From JBFWRK01 sp050248955 (GTDB taxonomy: Bacteria; Actinomycetota; Acidimicrobiia; Acidimicrobiales; Ilumatobacteraceae), in the NCBI GenBank assembly GCA_050248955.1, contig JBFWRK010000002.1:124001-188000 (forward strand): a stretch of DNA of 64,000 bases, given 5' to 3'. Shown here in pieces: positions 25,829-35,255 of the stretch. The position numbers and the translations under genes are program-made. Within the stretch, counting starts at the first letter, position 1. Each line of letters begins with the position of its first letter. The notes under the pieces were generated by a model, which did not search any database, was not told the DNA's origin, and was given only the letters and a program-made list of their open reading frames with translations.

Positions 25829-27430
25829 ATGAGCCTCGCATCCGATCGCGACGAGCTGCGCGATCGCTGGTACCGCGAGGGGTTCTTCGGTCCCGAGACG
25901 ATCGCCGACCACCTGCGGCGCGGTGCAACCACCTTCCGAGGAACGGCGATGCACTTCGTCGGTGGTCCGACGCCGACCTCATTGCGCCTGGGCGAGCTGT
26001 ACGAGCGCAGCCTGCAGCTCGCCGGCGGGCTCGTCGAGCTCGGCGTCCGCCCCGGCGATGTCGTCGCGATCTGGGTGCCGAACTGGCTCGAGGGGGCGCT
26101 CAGCTACCAGGCAGCGATGTTGCTCGGCGCCACCGTCGTACCGATCATCCACATCTACGGGCCGCACGAGGTCGGGTACATCCTGCGCGAGTCCGGCGCC
26201 CGCGTGCTCGTGATGCCGGATCGCTGGCGGACGATCGACTACTGCGAGCGGTTCGCGGCGATCACGGACGTCCCCGCCCTCGAGCACGTCGTGCTCGTCG
26301 GCGAGCGCGGGCCGGCGGGCGCGATCCCGTGGCAGCGGCTCGCCGACGCCAGCCCGCCGTCATCGCTCCCCTCCACCCACCCCGATGATCGGTGCCTGCT
26401 GATCTACACGTCCGGAACGACGGCGGACCCCAAGGGTGTGCAGCACACCACCAACACCCTCGTCGCCGAGATCAGATCGACCGCCCTCGCGCTCGGTGAG
26501 CGCGAGGGTGTCAACCTCGCCGCGTTCCCGGCCGGCCACATCGCCGGCGTGCTGGGCCTGCTGCGGATGTTCACGCTCGGCATCTCGACCGTGCTGATGG
26601 ACACGTGGGACCCCGTGTCGGCGGCGCGCCTGGTGCAGGAGCATCGAATCACGACCACCGCCGGCGCCCCGTTCCACCTCGCCACGCTGATCGACGAGGC
26701 CGAACGCCAGGGCACGGATCTGAGCAGCCTCGCCAACTACATGGTCGGCGCGGCGAGCGTGCCGGCCAGCCTCGTCGAGCGCGCCGAACGATTCGGCATC
26801 CCCGTGTATCGCGCGTACGGGTCGACCGAACACCCGGTGATCACCACGGGTACGCCGACCGACTCGCTCGACAAGCGCGCCGGTACCGATGGCCGGCTCA
26901 CCCCGGGCAACGAGATCCGGCTGCTCGACGACGACGATCGTGACGTCGCTGTCGGCGAGGACGGCGAGATCGTCAGCCGCGGACCGGAGCTGTTCGTCGG
27001 GTACACCGACCCGGCGCTCGACCGCGACTGCTTCCTGCCGGGTGGTTGGTTCCGCACCGGCGACATCGGCCGCTTCGATGCCGACGGACATCTCACGATC
27101 ACCGATCGCAAGAAGGACGTCATCATCCGCGGCGGTGAGAACATCGCCTCCAAGGAGGTCGAGGACCTGCTGATGCTGCACCCGGCGGTGATCGAAGCCG
27201 CCGCGGTCCGCCGGCCCGACGAACGGTACGGTGAGCGCGTCGCGGCGTTCGTGCGCCTCCGCGAGGGGCACCGGCTCGATCTCGACGAGGTGCGTCGCCA
27301 CTTCGCCGAGATCGGTGTCGCGAAGCAGAAGACCCCAGAGCACCTCGTCGCGGTCGAGGAGTTCCCGCGCACGCCGAGCGGCAAGGTCCGCAAGGTCGAG
27401 CTGCGCGATCGCGTCAGGCGAGAGCCGTGA
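25829..27430 (+). CDS. Acyl-CoA synthetase (cyclohexanecarboxylate/fatty acid type)
   Basis: A 533-residue ANL ligase, more distant from the other two in this window. Motifs are LLIYTSGTTADPKGVQHT, YRAYGSTEHP, GWFRTGDIGRFDADGHLTI, the A8 loop DRKKDVIIRGGENI and the C-terminal Lys in RTPSGKVRKVELR. The pattern resembles AliA-type and medium-chain synthetases. The ATG at 25829 is used; the 43-nt gap from the MaoC stop has no strong ribosome binding site, and the TTG at 25782 is out of frame. It is co-directional with the MaoC and crotonase genes. Confidence 0.87.
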   Translation: MSLASDRDELRDRWYREGFFGPETIADHLRRGATTFRGTAMHFVGGPTPTSLRLGELYERSLQLAGGLVELGVRPGDVVAIWVPNWLEGALSYQAAMLLGATVVPIIHIYGPHEVGYILRESGARVLVMPDRWRTIDYCERFAAITDVPALEHVVLVGERGPAGAIPWQRLADASPPSSLPSTHPDDRCLLIYTSGTTADPKGVQHTTNTLVAEIRSTALALGEREGVNLAAFPAGHIAGVLGLLRMFTLGISTVLMDTWDPVSAARLVQEHRITTTAGAPFHLATLIDEAERQGTDLSSLANYMVGAASVPASLVERAERFGIPVYRAYGSTEHPVITTGTPTDSLDKRAGTDGRLTPGNEIRLLDDDDRDVAVGEDGEIVSRGPELFVGYTDPALDRDCFLPGGWFRTGDIGRFDADGHLTITDRKKDVIIRGGENIASKEVEDLLMLHPAVIEAAAVRRPDERYGERVAAFVRLREGHRLDLDEVRRHFAEIGVAKQKTPEHLVAVEEFPRTPSGKVRKVELRDRVRREP

Positions 27431-27464
27431 GCGCCCACCGCACCAGCGTGACCGGTGGCGCGGC

Positions 27465-28190
27465 ATGACCGGCGGCGACGCGGAGGTCCTGACCGACGAC
27501 GAGGGCCCGATCCGTGTGATCACGCTCAACCGCCCCGCTCGTCTGAACGCGTTCACGGCCGACGGCTACCGCCTGCTCGCCCACTCGTTGCGAGACGCCG
27601 ACGACGCACCGGGCGTCCATGTCGTGCTCATCCAGGGCGCTGGGCGGGCGTTCTCGAGCGGCGTCGACCTCGACGCGTTCCGCTCGGGAGACCACGGTGC
27701 GTTCGCGAGCGGGTTCGGCGAGCTGCTCGATGTGCTGCTCGGCCTTCGCAAGCCGCTCGTCGCTGCGGTGCACGGCCCCGCTGTCGGCTTCGGCGCCACG
27801 CTCCTCCTGCACTGCGACGTCGTGCTCGTGGCCGACGACGCCCGACTCCGCTTCCCCTTCACCAAGCTCGGCACTGCACCCGAGGCGGGGAGCAGCTGGC
27901 TGTTGCCGGCGACCGTCGGCGCGCAGCGCGCCGCTGAGCTGCTCCTCACGTCACGGTGGGTCAGCAGCGCCGAAGCGGTCGAGCTCGGCCTCGCCGCCCG
28001 GGTCGTGCCGGCCGCCGAGCTCGCGGCGCGCTCCCGTGACGTGGCACACCAGATGGCGGCCCACCCGCTGCCGGCCGTGGTCGCAGCGAAGCGGCTGCTG
28101 AAGATGTCGGCGAGGACCGCTGTGCCCGTCGCGATCGGCCACGAGTCGGAGGCCGGACGGTCGCTCGCCGAGGAGCTCGGCGGGTTGTGA
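27465..28190 (+). CDS. Enoyl-CoA isomerase/hydratase family protein (crotonase)
   Basis: A 241-residue crotonase. The oxyanion hole segments are AFSSGVDLDAF and VHGPAVGFGATLLLHCDVV. The active-site loop reads TKLGTAPEAGSSWLLP; the PEAGSS pattern is typical of enoyl-CoA isomerases and PaaG-like enzymes rather than classical hydratases. The ATG at 27465 is used: upstream GTG codons at 27427 and 27448 are out of frame. It is the last gene before the operator-controlled SDR gene. Confidence 0.85.
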   Translation: MTGGDAEVLTDDEGPIRVITLNRPARLNAFTADGYRLLAHSLRDADDAPGVHVVLIQGAGRAFSSGVDLDAFRSGDHGAFASGFGELLDVLLGLRKPLVAAVHGPAVGFGATLLLHCDVVLVADDARLRFPFTKLGTAPEAGSSWLLPATVGAQRAAELLLTSRWVSSAEAVELGLAARVVPAAELAARSRDVAHQMAAHPLPAVVAAKRLLKMSARTAVPVAIGHESEAGRSLAEELGGL

Positions 28191-28229
28191 CGCGCTCCGA
28201 CGGGCTTCAGCACACGATCCCGCGCGAGC

Positions 28230-28252
28230 TACGTTTCTGACAGATCCGTCAG
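28230..28252. promoter_or_regulatory. Promoter -10 TACGTT with overlapping palindrome CTGACA-N4-CGTCAG
   Basis: TACGTT (28230-28235) is a plus-strand -10 box. CTGACAGATCCGTCAG (28237-28252) follows directly and would cover the transcription start, the classical repressor position. It shares TTTCTGACAG with the copy at 31619-31628 and the minus-strand copy at 2290. Confidence 0.6.
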
Positions 28253-28299
28253 CTGACGCCCGCCCTCGTAGGACCCACTCCCTCGGTCAGGAGACCATC

Positions 28300-29079
28300 A
28301 TGCAACTCGAAGGTTCCAGTGCACTCGTCGTCGGCGGCGCCGGCGGACTCGGCGCGGCCACCGTCCGTCGGTTGGTCGCGGCCGGCGCGAAGGTCGTCAT
28401 CGCCGACCTCGCCGAGGAGACCGGCGAGGCGCTTGCCGCCGAGCTCGGCGACAATGCCGTCTTCGTCCGTACGGACGTGCTGTCGGAAGACAGCCTGAAC
28501 GCGGCGATCGCCGTCGCCGTCGAGGTGGCTCCGCTGCGCGTCTCGGTCGACACCCATGGCGGTCCCGGCGGCGGTCGGACCCTCGATCGCAACGGCAAGC
28601 CGCTCGCCTTCGACGAGTTCGTGAAGGTCGTGCAGATCTTCCTGAACGGGACGTTCAACGTGCTCCGGCTCGCCGCCGCGGCGATGTCGAAGAACGATCC
28701 CCAGGAGACGGGCGAGCGCGGGGTGATCGTCAACACCGCGTCGATCGCCGGTTACGAGGGCACGATCGGCCAGGTCGCATACGGCGCCGCCAAGGGCGGC
28801 ATCATCGGCATGACGCTTCCCGCCGCCCGTGACCTGTCGGTCCTCGGCATCCGGGTCGGCACCATCGCCCCCGGTGTCTTCGCGACACCCGCCTACGGGC
28901 AGTCGCTCGACGCGATCGAGGCCGAGTGGGGGCCCGTCGTGCCGTTCCCGAAGCGAATGGGACGTCCTGACGAATACGCTCACATGGCGATGGCGATCAT
29001 CGAGAACCCGTACTTCAACGGTGAGGTCATCCGACTGGACGCGTCGATCCGGTTCCAGATCAAGGGCTCGCGCTCCTGA
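28300..29079 (+). CDS. HSD10-like short-chain dehydrogenase (3-hydroxyacyl-CoA dehydrogenase type 2)
   Basis: A 259-residue SDR. The cofactor motif is VVGGAGGLGAATVRRLVAAG, then the acidic IADLAEE for NAD. The active site has TASIAGYEGTIGQVAYGAAKGG with Ser and Tyr-x3-Lys. The ending (TIAPGVFATP...VPFPKRMGRPDEYAHM) is the HSD10 pattern, so it probably oxidises 3-hydroxyacyl-CoA, for example from branched-chain or steroid side-chain breakdown. AGGAG lies 6 nt before the ATG at 28300. It is transcribed from the operator-controlled promoter at 28230 and followed by a DUF2889 gene. Confidence 0.88.
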   Translation: MQLEGSSALVVGGAGGLGAATVRRLVAAGAKVVIADLAEETGEALAAELGDNAVFVRTDVLSEDSLNAAIAVAVEVAPLRVSVDTHGGPGGGRTLDRNGKPLAFDEFVKVVQIFLNGTFNVLRLAAAAMSKNDPQETGERGVIVNTASIAGYEGTIGQVAYGAAKGGIIGMTLPAARDLSVLGIRVGTIAPGVFATPAYGQSLDAIEAEWGPVVPFPKRMGRPDEYAHMAMAIIENPYFNGEVIRLDASIRFQIKGSRS

Positions 29080-29138
29080 CCGCGGCACCGGCGGGCGATC
29101 CCCTGCAGGCCGTCAGCGGCCCGGCGGGGCCGGCGCCG

Positions 29139-30116
29139 GTGCGGCGCGCCGCGTCGATCCGGCGGACGTCGACGATCGACATGACCTGGCCCGGTGGTTG
29201 GGGGACGCAGCTGCGGCTCGACGGCCGGGCTCGAGACGCCGTCACCGACACGCCCGGGGACTCGCCTGCTGTCGTCGGCACGGCCGCGGTCAGCGCCGGC
29301 ATCGGCGGGAACCGGACGATCGAGGACATCGTCGCCGACCCTGAACCGGACCGCCTGCAGGGGCTCGTCGGGTGCCGCGGCGGCGGCTACCTCCGCGCTG
29401 CGCTGGCCGAGCTCGTGCCCGAGGAGCTGGCCGGCGGCGCACCGTTGTACCTGCTGCTCGACGACATCTCGGGCGCCAGCTTGATCGCCGGTTTCGCGTG
29501 GTCGCAGTGGAGCGACCAGTGGATGCAGTCGGATGCAGAACGTCCACCGCGACCGAGCATGGAGGGTGTCTGCATCGGGTTCCACCCGGGCTCCAGCGCG
29601 CTCGTCGAACAGGAGAGCGGCGGGCTCAGCCACCGCGTCCAGATCGTGCCGCCGCTCGTCCACCCGGGTGACGCCCACGGCTGGCACGAGCTCGCCGACC
29701 TGCCGCCGGTCTCGATGCGCCGCGCCCGCCGGATCGACGTGTGGCGCGACCCCGTCACCGGCACGATCATGATCGACTCCGGGTTCCAGGACTCCGCCGG
29801 TCACCCCGACCACGGACGCGTCGCCGTGCACGAGTACGTGCTGCGGGCCACCGCCGATCCTGACAACCTGGCGCTCACCTCGGTCGAGCCGGATGCACGG
29901 GTCCTGCCCTTCCTCACGTGCCCTGCCGCGGTGAACACCGCATCGGCGGTTCTCGGCACACCGTTGGCGGAGCTGCGATCGGTCGTGCTCCAGCGCCTGG
30001 CCCGCACGGCCGGCTGCACCCATCTCAACGACGCGCTCCGCGCGCTGGCGGAGGTCCCGGCGCTGCTCGCGCAGCTCGACAGCGAGCTGGGTCGCGTCCG
30101 AGCCACCTCGGCCTGA
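29139..30116 (+). CDS. DUF2889 family protein
   Basis: A 325-residue protein fitting DUF2889: it opens RRAASIRRTSTIDMTWPGGW, continues LRLDGRARDA, has a central LPFLTCPAAVNTASAVLG and ends with GCTHLNDALRALAEVPAL, where Cys and His are conserved in the family. The function is unknown; in actinobacteria it often sits beside acyl-CoA or steroid catabolism genes. The GTG at 29139 is used. A CTG at 29076 is in frame and would overlap the SDR stop, so the true start may be earlier. Confidence 0.75.
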   Translation: MRRAASIRRTSTIDMTWPGGWGTQLRLDGRARDAVTDTPGDSPAVVGTAAVSAGIGGNRTIEDIVADPEPDRLQGLVGCRGGGYLRAALAELVPEELAGGAPLYLLLDDISGASLIAGFAWSQWSDQWMQSDAERPPRPSMEGVCIGFHPGSSALVEQESGGLSHRVQIVPPLVHPGDAHGWHELADLPPVSMRRARRIDVWRDPVTGTIMIDSGFQDSAGHPDHGRVAVHEYVLRATADPDNLALTSVEPDARVLPFLTCPAAVNTASAVLGTPLAELRSVVLQRLARTAGCTHLNDALRALAEVPALLAQLDSELGRVRATSA

Positions 30117-30121
30117 ACGCG

Positions 30122-30153
30122 GCAGAGCCGGTGGCCGAAGCCACCGGCTCTGC
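30122..30153. terminator. Perfect 14-bp hairpin terminator between convergent operons
   Basis: GCAGAGCCGGTGGC (30122-30135) and its exact complement (30140-30153) are separated by the tetraloop CGAA. It begins 6 nt after the DUF2889 stop and ends 30 nt before the end of the convergent binding-protein gene, so it can terminate both transcripts. Confidence 0.8.
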
Positions 30154-30182
30154 ACTGCGTGGTTGTCGTTGCGACGATCAGC

Positions 30183-31553
30183 TCACTCGACGACGGCGCA
30201 GCTGCTCTGCAGGTCGCCGGAGGCACCGTTGCCGGAGTCGCCGACCGTCAGCGTCGAGAACTCGCCGTCCTCGAACTTGAACAGCCAGCCACACGGCACG
30301 GGCGCCGGACCCGACGTGAAGTCCATCGCTTGAGCGACGAGACCGTCGAGCGACTCATCGGAGATCGTCTGATAGGCGGCGATCACATCCGCCGCCGTGA
30401 TCTCGGCGTCGGCCTCGAGGTCGCTGCCGTTGAAGACCGACCGGAGCATCTCGAGCGACGCCCAGGTGATCGTGGCGGACGGGTTCTTCGTCGGTGCCTC
30501 GAGCCCCTCGGTGACCGTGCGGTACTCCTCGACGGCGGGGTCGTCCGCCCACCACGGGAAGCCGTTGATGTACCCAGCCATCTTGTAGCCCGGAATCGTA
30601 TCCGCACTCGCGCGCACCGTGTCCTCGTCGACGGTGTTGGCCGTGCCGCCGATGTAGCCGGCGAAGCCCTGGAGATAGCATTCGGCGGCGACGATGCCAG
30701 CGACGGCGGGAGCGAACCCGAGCGGCAGGTAGTCGACACCGGCGTTGATCATCGTCAGGCACTGAGCGGTGTAGCTCGCCTCGGTGTGGCTGGCCAGCAC
30801 GAGCGGCGCGTACGTCATGTCGTTCGCCGGGACGAGCTCCGCGTAGAACGGGTCACCCGTGGCGCAGGTCGGCACCTCGGAGCAGGCGATGCTGCCGAAG
30901 GCCTTGGCACCGACGGCCGAGGCGGCGAGCACCGAGAGACCGTACGAGCCGGGCGGCGTCGAGGAAACGGTGAACTCGGTGTCGGGGATCTCAGGAGCCC
31001 ACGCGTTGGAGGTGCCACCGATCACGGGCACGCCCGCACCGTTCAGGTACTCGCGCACCGCGGTCTCGGTGTTCGAGTCCTGGATGATGACGCCGACGAC
31101 GCCCTCGGTCTCGACGGCTTCCCGTGCCTTCTCCGCCGCAACCGCCACGTCGCTCTGGACGTCGAGCGCCACGATCTCGACGGGATGTCCGCCGATGCCG
31201 GCCTTGTTCGCGTTCACGTGCTCGGCCCACGCCTCGGCGACGTCGTTGGTCATCCCGTAGGCGCTTGCCGTACGACCGGTCTCGGAGTACAGCAGCGCGA
31301 TCTTGACCGGTGTGCCAGTGGCCTCACCGGTGGGCTCGACTGCCGCCGCCTCGGTCGTCTCCGCCGCTGCGGTCGTCTCGGACGCCGACGTCTCCGTGGC
31401 TGCGGTGGTCTCGGCCGCTGCTGCCGTGGTCTCGGCGGCGTCGGGGGCCTCGGTGTCCGAGGTCGTGTCGTCGTCGCCACCGCACGCGGCGGCGACCAAC
31501 GAGAGTGCGCAGAACGTTGCGATCGCGACACGCGACCGTCTGGTACGTGACAT
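30183..31553 (-). CDS. Branched-chain amino acid-type ABC transporter substrate-binding lipoprotein
   Basis: A 456-residue lipoprotein. The signal peptide ends in the lipobox AAAC (Cys24). A low-complexity Ala/Thr/Glu linker follows to about residue 80. The mature domain is a Peripla_BP_6-type binding protein (VKIALLYSETGRTASAYG at its start, IIQDSNTETAV and GVPVIGGTSNAW later). It captures the ligand outside the membrane for the importer at 31747-35255, from which it is divergent. GGGGAGGA precedes the ATG at 31553. The genes around it suggest a carboxylic acid or amide rather than an amino acid as ligand, which is inference. Confidence 0.87.
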   Translation of the reverse strand: MSRTRRSRVAIATFCALSLVAAACGGDDDTTSDTEAPDAAETTAAAAETTAATETSASETTAAAETTEAAAVEPTGEATGTPVKIALLYSETGRTASAYGMTNDVAEAWAEHVNANKAGIGGHPVEIVALDVQSDVAVAAEKAREAVETEGVVGVIIQDSNTETAVREYLNGAGVPVIGGTSNAWAPEIPDTEFTVSSTPPGSYGLSVLAASAVGAKAFGSIACSEVPTCATGDPFYAELVPANDMTYAPLVLASHTEASYTAQCLTMINAGVDYLPLGFAPAVAGIVAAECYLQGFAGYIGGTANTVDEDTVRASADTIPGYKMAGYINGFPWWADDPAVEEYRTVTEGLEAPTKNPSATITWASLEMLRSVFNGSDLEADAEITAADVIAAYQTISDESLDGLVAQAMDFTSGPAPVPCGWLFKFEDGEFSTLTVGDSGNGASGDLQSSCAVVE

Positions 31554-31621
31554 TGGGTCCTCCCCTGTTGAGCCCGACGCCGACCTGTGGACTCGCTCCC
31601 AGGTCGCCACCAGAGCAGTTT

Positions 31622-31679
31622 CTGACAGTCGTGTTAGCGACTTGGAGTACGGTAGTGCTACCTTGACAGAACAGTCAAG
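31622..31679. promoter_or_regulatory. Divergent promoter of the ABC importer with two palindromic operators
   Basis: CTGACA-GTCG-TGTTAG (31622-31637, one mismatch) and CTTGAC-AGAACA-GTCAAG (31662-31679, perfect 6-bp arms) belong to the same family as the sites at 263, 2275, 28237 and 45422. On the minus strand TTGACT (31678-31673), an 18-nt spacer and TACCGT (31654-31649) form a good promoter for the binding protein, with one operator on its -35 box and the other just after its transcription start. Confidence 0.6.
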
Positions 31680-31746
31680 TTACCTGGAAGATCCGCCCGG
31701 GTATCCGACTAGGTTCGTATCGACCGGACTCCAGGGGGCCGCATTC

Positions 31747-34512
31747 GTGTCATCAGTTCTGCCGTTCATCGTTGCCGGCATCGCGGCGGGCGCGCTGTAC
31801 GGGTTGGCCGCGACCGGGCTGGTGCTCACGTACAAGACGTCGGGCATCTTCAACTTCGGTCACGGCGCGCTCGCCACCGCTGCCGCGTACGTCTTCTACT
31901 GGTTCGCCGTCGACCACGGCTGGGACTGGAAGCTCGGCTTCGTCGTCGCGGTGTTCATCCTCGGCCCGCTGATGGGGCTCGTGATGGAGCGGATCGCCCG
32001 TGTGCTCGGGCACCGGCAGACCGCCTGGAAGGTGGTCGGCACCGTCGGGCTCATCCTGCTCGTCCAGGGCCTCGGAACGATCAAGTACGGACCCGACCGC
32101 ATCATCATCCAGCCGTTCCTCCCCAAGGGCCGGGAGACCTTCCGGCTCTTCGACGTCAACATCCAGTACGCACAGGTGGAGGTCGCGGCGATCTCGGTCA
32201 TCGTCGTGGCGGCGTTGTACGCCCTGTTCCGGTTCACCCGGCTGGGCATCGCCATGCGAGCAGTCGTCGACGATCCCGATCTCGTCGACCTCCAGGGCGT
32301 GAACCCGATCGCCGTGCGGCGCATCTCCTGGATCATCGGCTCGACGCTCGCCGCGATGTCGGGCGTGCTGATCCTGCCGTTCCTCCACCTCGAAGCGATC
32401 GTGCTCACGTTCCTCGTCGTGCAGACGTTCGGTGCAGCCGCGATCGGTCGTTTCTCCAGCATCCCGTGGACCTTCGCCGGCGGCCTCCTGATCGGCGTCG
32501 GCTCCAGCCTCCTCACCAAGTACGAGCTCGACGTCCCGATCCTCACGGGTCTGTCCGGTGGCCTGCCGTTCCTGGTGCTGATCGTGGTCATGATCGTGAC
32601 GCCGAAGCAGTACCTCATCCCGCCGTCGACGTCGGTCCACCGGGCACCGTTGGAGTGGCACGGCCCCAGATCGATGCGCATCGCCGCCTACGCCGTGGTG
32701 TTCGGATTCCTGCTGCTCGTGCCGACGTTCGTGGACTTCAAGATCATCGCCTGGACACGAGCGCTCACGGTCGTGATCGTGATGCTCTCGCTCGGACTGC
32801 TCGTGCGCACAGCAGGCATCGTCTCGCTCTGCACCGCGACCTTCTCGGCGATAGGCGCCGTCGCCGCGTCCCAGTTCCTCATCGGCGCCGGGATCCCGTT
32901 CATCCCGGCAGTGCTGCTCGCTGGTCTCGTCGCCGTTCCGGTGGGCGCCCTCGTGGCCATCCCGTCGATACGGCTGACCGGGTTGTTCCTCGCTCTCGCG
33001 ACGCTCGGGTTCGGGTTGCTCGCCGAGCGGGTGTTCTACCGGCAGAGCTACATGTTCAGCGCCTCCACGTCCGGCAAGAAGATCCCGCGGCCGGGTTGGG
33101 CGGACACCGACACGAAGTACTACCTGTTGGTGCTCGCGTTCGTCGTGCTCGCCGTCGCGTTGGTCGGCGCGATCAATCGCGGGCGACTCGGCCGCGTCGT
33201 GCTCGGCATGTCCGACTCGTCGCGCGCGGTGTCCACGCTCGGTCTCAGCACGAACCTCACACGCGTCATCGTGTTCTGCATCGGTGCGTTCATGGCGGCA
33301 GTCGCCGGCGCGCTCTACGGCGGCATCAACCAGCTGATCACCGCCGAGGACAACTACTTCATCGCCTTCAACTCGATCATCCTGATCGCCGTGCTGGCCC
33401 TCGCACCGTTCCGCGTGCCGTGGTACGCGATCTTCGCCGGCCTGACCCAGCTCGTCCCGGCGTACATCTCGGGCACCGACACCGTCCACTGGCTGAACGT
33501 GATCTTCGGCTTCTTCGCCGTGACGATCGCGCTCCAAGGTGGGTCGCATCCGATGCCGGCGAAGCTCCGCGACGTCTTCGAACGCATCGGTGGGAGCGCG
33601 CGGCGCACCTCGCGCATCGGCCGTCACGCCGCTGACATCGACATCGATCTCCGACGCAGGGAACCGCAGGTTCCGGACGGCACGATCCCCGGCCTGGTCG
33701 TGTCCGATCTCACCGTGCGGTTCGGCGGGTTGCTCGCTGTCGACGACGTGTCGCTGCGGGCGCCGATGGGGCGGATCACCGGCCTGATCGGCCCGAACGG
33801 CGCCGGCAAGACCACCACGTTCAACTCCTGCAGCGGATTGAACCGGCCGACGCGGGGCCAGGTGCTCCTGCACGGCGAGGACGTCTCGAACGAGTCACCG
33901 CCATCGAGGGCTCGCCGGGGTCTCGGCCGCACGTTCCAGATCATGGAGCTCTGCGAATCGCTGACCGTCGCCGACAACGTCGCGCTCGGACGTGAATCCG
34001 GTCAGGCCGGCGCCAGCGTTCTGAGCCAGATCGCGGCGCCGCCATCCGAGATCAGAGTGCGCGACCTCGCGACGAACGAAGCGTTGGAGCTGTGCGGCAT
34101 CGCTCATCTCGCGAAGGTCCAGGCGGGTGCGCTCTCCACCGGCCAGCGCCGCCTGGTCGAGCTCGCCCGCTGCCTCGCCGGCCCGTTCGACGTGCTGCTC
34201 CTCGACGAGCCGTCGTCCGGTCTCGACAAGGACGAGACGCACCGCTTCGGTGAGCTGCTCACTCGAGTCGTCGAGAAGCGAGGCTGCGGCATCCTGCTCG
34301 TCGAGCACGACGTCTCGCTCGTCATGGACGTGTGCGACTACATCTACGTCCTCGACTTCGGCAAGCTGATCTTCGAGGGCACCCCGCAAGAGGTCGCGAG
34401 CAGTGTCGACGTCCAAGCGGCGTACCTCGGTTCGGAGACGGAACACCTGGCGGATCTCGTGGACGAGCAGACCCGACACCTGCACGAGCTCGACGAGGAG
34501 GTGGCCCGATGA
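31747..34512 (+). CDS. Fused branched-chain-type ABC importer: LivH permease, LivM permease and LivG ATPase
   Basis: A 921-residue polypeptide joins three parts that are usually separate. Residues 1-290 are a LivH-type permease (IVAGIAAGALYGLAATGLVL), 300-620 a LivM-type permease with the motif GLFLALATLGFGLL, and 650-921 a LivG-type ATPase. The ATPase has Walker A LIGPNGAGKTTT, the signature LSTGQRR (Thr replaces Gly) and Walker B LLLDEPSSG. The GTG at 31747 is chosen because GGGGG lies 8 nt upstream and the frame becomes hydrophobic there. The stop overlaps the livF start as ATGA. Its divergent binding protein and operators are at 30183-31679. Confidence 0.88.
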   Translation: MSSVLPFIVAGIAAGALYGLAATGLVLTYKTSGIFNFGHGALATAAAYVFYWFAVDHGWDWKLGFVVAVFILGPLMGLVMERIARVLGHRQTAWKVVGTVGLILLVQGLGTIKYGPDRIIIQPFLPKGRETFRLFDVNIQYAQVEVAAISVIVVAALYALFRFTRLGIAMRAVVDDPDLVDLQGVNPIAVRRISWIIGSTLAAMSGVLILPFLHLEAIVLTFLVVQTFGAAAIGRFSSIPWTFAGGLLIGVGSSLLTKYELDVPILTGLSGGLPFLVLIVVMIVTPKQYLIPPSTSVHRAPLEWHGPRSMRIAAYAVVFGFLLLVPTFVDFKIIAWTRALTVVIVMLSLGLLVRTAGIVSLCTATFSAIGAVAASQFLIGAGIPFIPAVLLAGLVAVPVGALVAIPSIRLTGLFLALATLGFGLLAERVFYRQSYMFSASTSGKKIPRPGWADTDTKYYLLVLAFVVLAVALVGAINRGRLGRVVLGMSDSSRAVSTLGLSTNLTRVIVFCIGAFMAAVAGALYGGINQLITAEDNYFIAFNSIILIAVLALAPFRVPWYAIFAGLTQLVPAYISGTDTVHWLNVIFGFFAVTIALQGGSHPMPAKLRDVFERIGGSARRTSRIGRHAADIDIDLRRREPQVPDGTIPGLVVSDLTVRFGGLLAVDDVSLRAPMGRITGLIGPNGAGKTTTFNSCSGLNRPTRGQVLLHGEDVSNESPPSRARRGLGRTFQIMELCESLTVADNVALGRESGQAGASVLSQIAAPPSEIRVRDLATNEALELCGIAHLAKVQAGALSTGQRRLVELARCLAGPFDVLLLDEPSSGLDKDETHRFGELLTRVVEKRGCGILLVEHDVSLVMDVCDYIYVLDFGKLIFEGTPQEVASSVDVQAAYLGSETEHLADLVDEQTRHLHELDEEVAR

Positions 34513-35255
34513 CCGACGCACTGACGTCTCCCGCGGCAACAGCCATTGCCATCCCGGCGCTCCAGCTCACCGACGTCGTGGCCGGGTACGAGAGCACCAC
34601 GGTGCTCCGTGGCGTCTCGCTCACGGTCCCCGCCAACTCGGTGACCGCGCTGCTCGGCCCGAACGGCGCGGGCAAGTCGACGCTCCTGAAGACGGTGTCC
34701 GGGCTGCTCCGTCCGTCCTCGGGCATGGTGGAGGTGTACGGCGACGACGTCACCCGCCTCGCGCCCCACAAGCGGGCGTCGCTGGGCGTCTGCCACATCC
34801 CCGAGGGGCGGGCGGTGTACAAGCGCCTCACCGTTCGCGAGAACATCATCATGCAGGCCGAGCGCGGTCGCGAGGACCGGGCGCTCGAGCTCGCCGCCGA
34901 TGCGTTCCCCCGGCTCGGGGAGCGGCTGACCCAACAGGCGGGAACGCTCTCCGGCGGCGAACAGCAGATGCTGGCGATGGCTCGCGCCTACGTGCGCGAT
35001 CAACGCCTGATCCTCGTCGACGAAGCATCGCTGGGGCTCGCGCCGCTCCTCGTCGGCGCGATCTTCGACTTCCTCCAGAACCAGCTCGTGAAGGAGCGCG
35101 GCGTGGCGATCCTCGTCGTCGACCAGTTCGTCCACCGGGCGCTGGACATGGCCGAGACCGCGTACGTGATCACGAACGGCGAGATCGCGTTCTCGGGCAC
35201 CGCCGCCGAGCTCAAGAGCGGCGACGTCTTCGCCCACTACCTCGGCGGCCGCTGA
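34509..35255 (+). CDS. livF: Branched-chain-type ABC transporter second ATPase
   Basis: A 248-residue ATPase of the LivF type: LQLTDVVAGYESTTVLRGVS, Walker A LLGPNGAGKST, the LivF-specific IPEGRAVYKRLTVRENI, the signature LSGGEQQMLAMAR and Walker B LILVDEASLGLAP. It pairs with the fused LivG domain to energise uptake. The start is fixed by the ATGA overlap with the fused gene, which also argues for coupled translation and fixed stoichiometry. A hairpin begins within its stop codon. Confidence 0.92.
   Translation: MTDALTSPAATAIAIPALQLTDVVAGYESTTVLRGVSLTVPANSVTALLGPNGAGKSTLLKTVSGLLRPSSGMVEVYGDDVTRLAPHKRASLGVCHIPEGRAVYKRLTVRENIIMQAERGREDRALELAADAFPRLGERLTQQAGTLSGGEQQMLAMARAYVRDQRLILVDEASLGLAPLLVGAIFDFLQNQLVKERGVAILVVDQFVHRALDMAETAYVITNGEIAFSGTAAELKSGDVFAHYLGGR

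Noticed and set aside
31753..33873. 706-codon open frame on the minus strand
   Set aside because: It is antisense to the fused Liv permease. The His/Asp/Arg-rich composition is a complement of hydrophobic codons, not a real protein.
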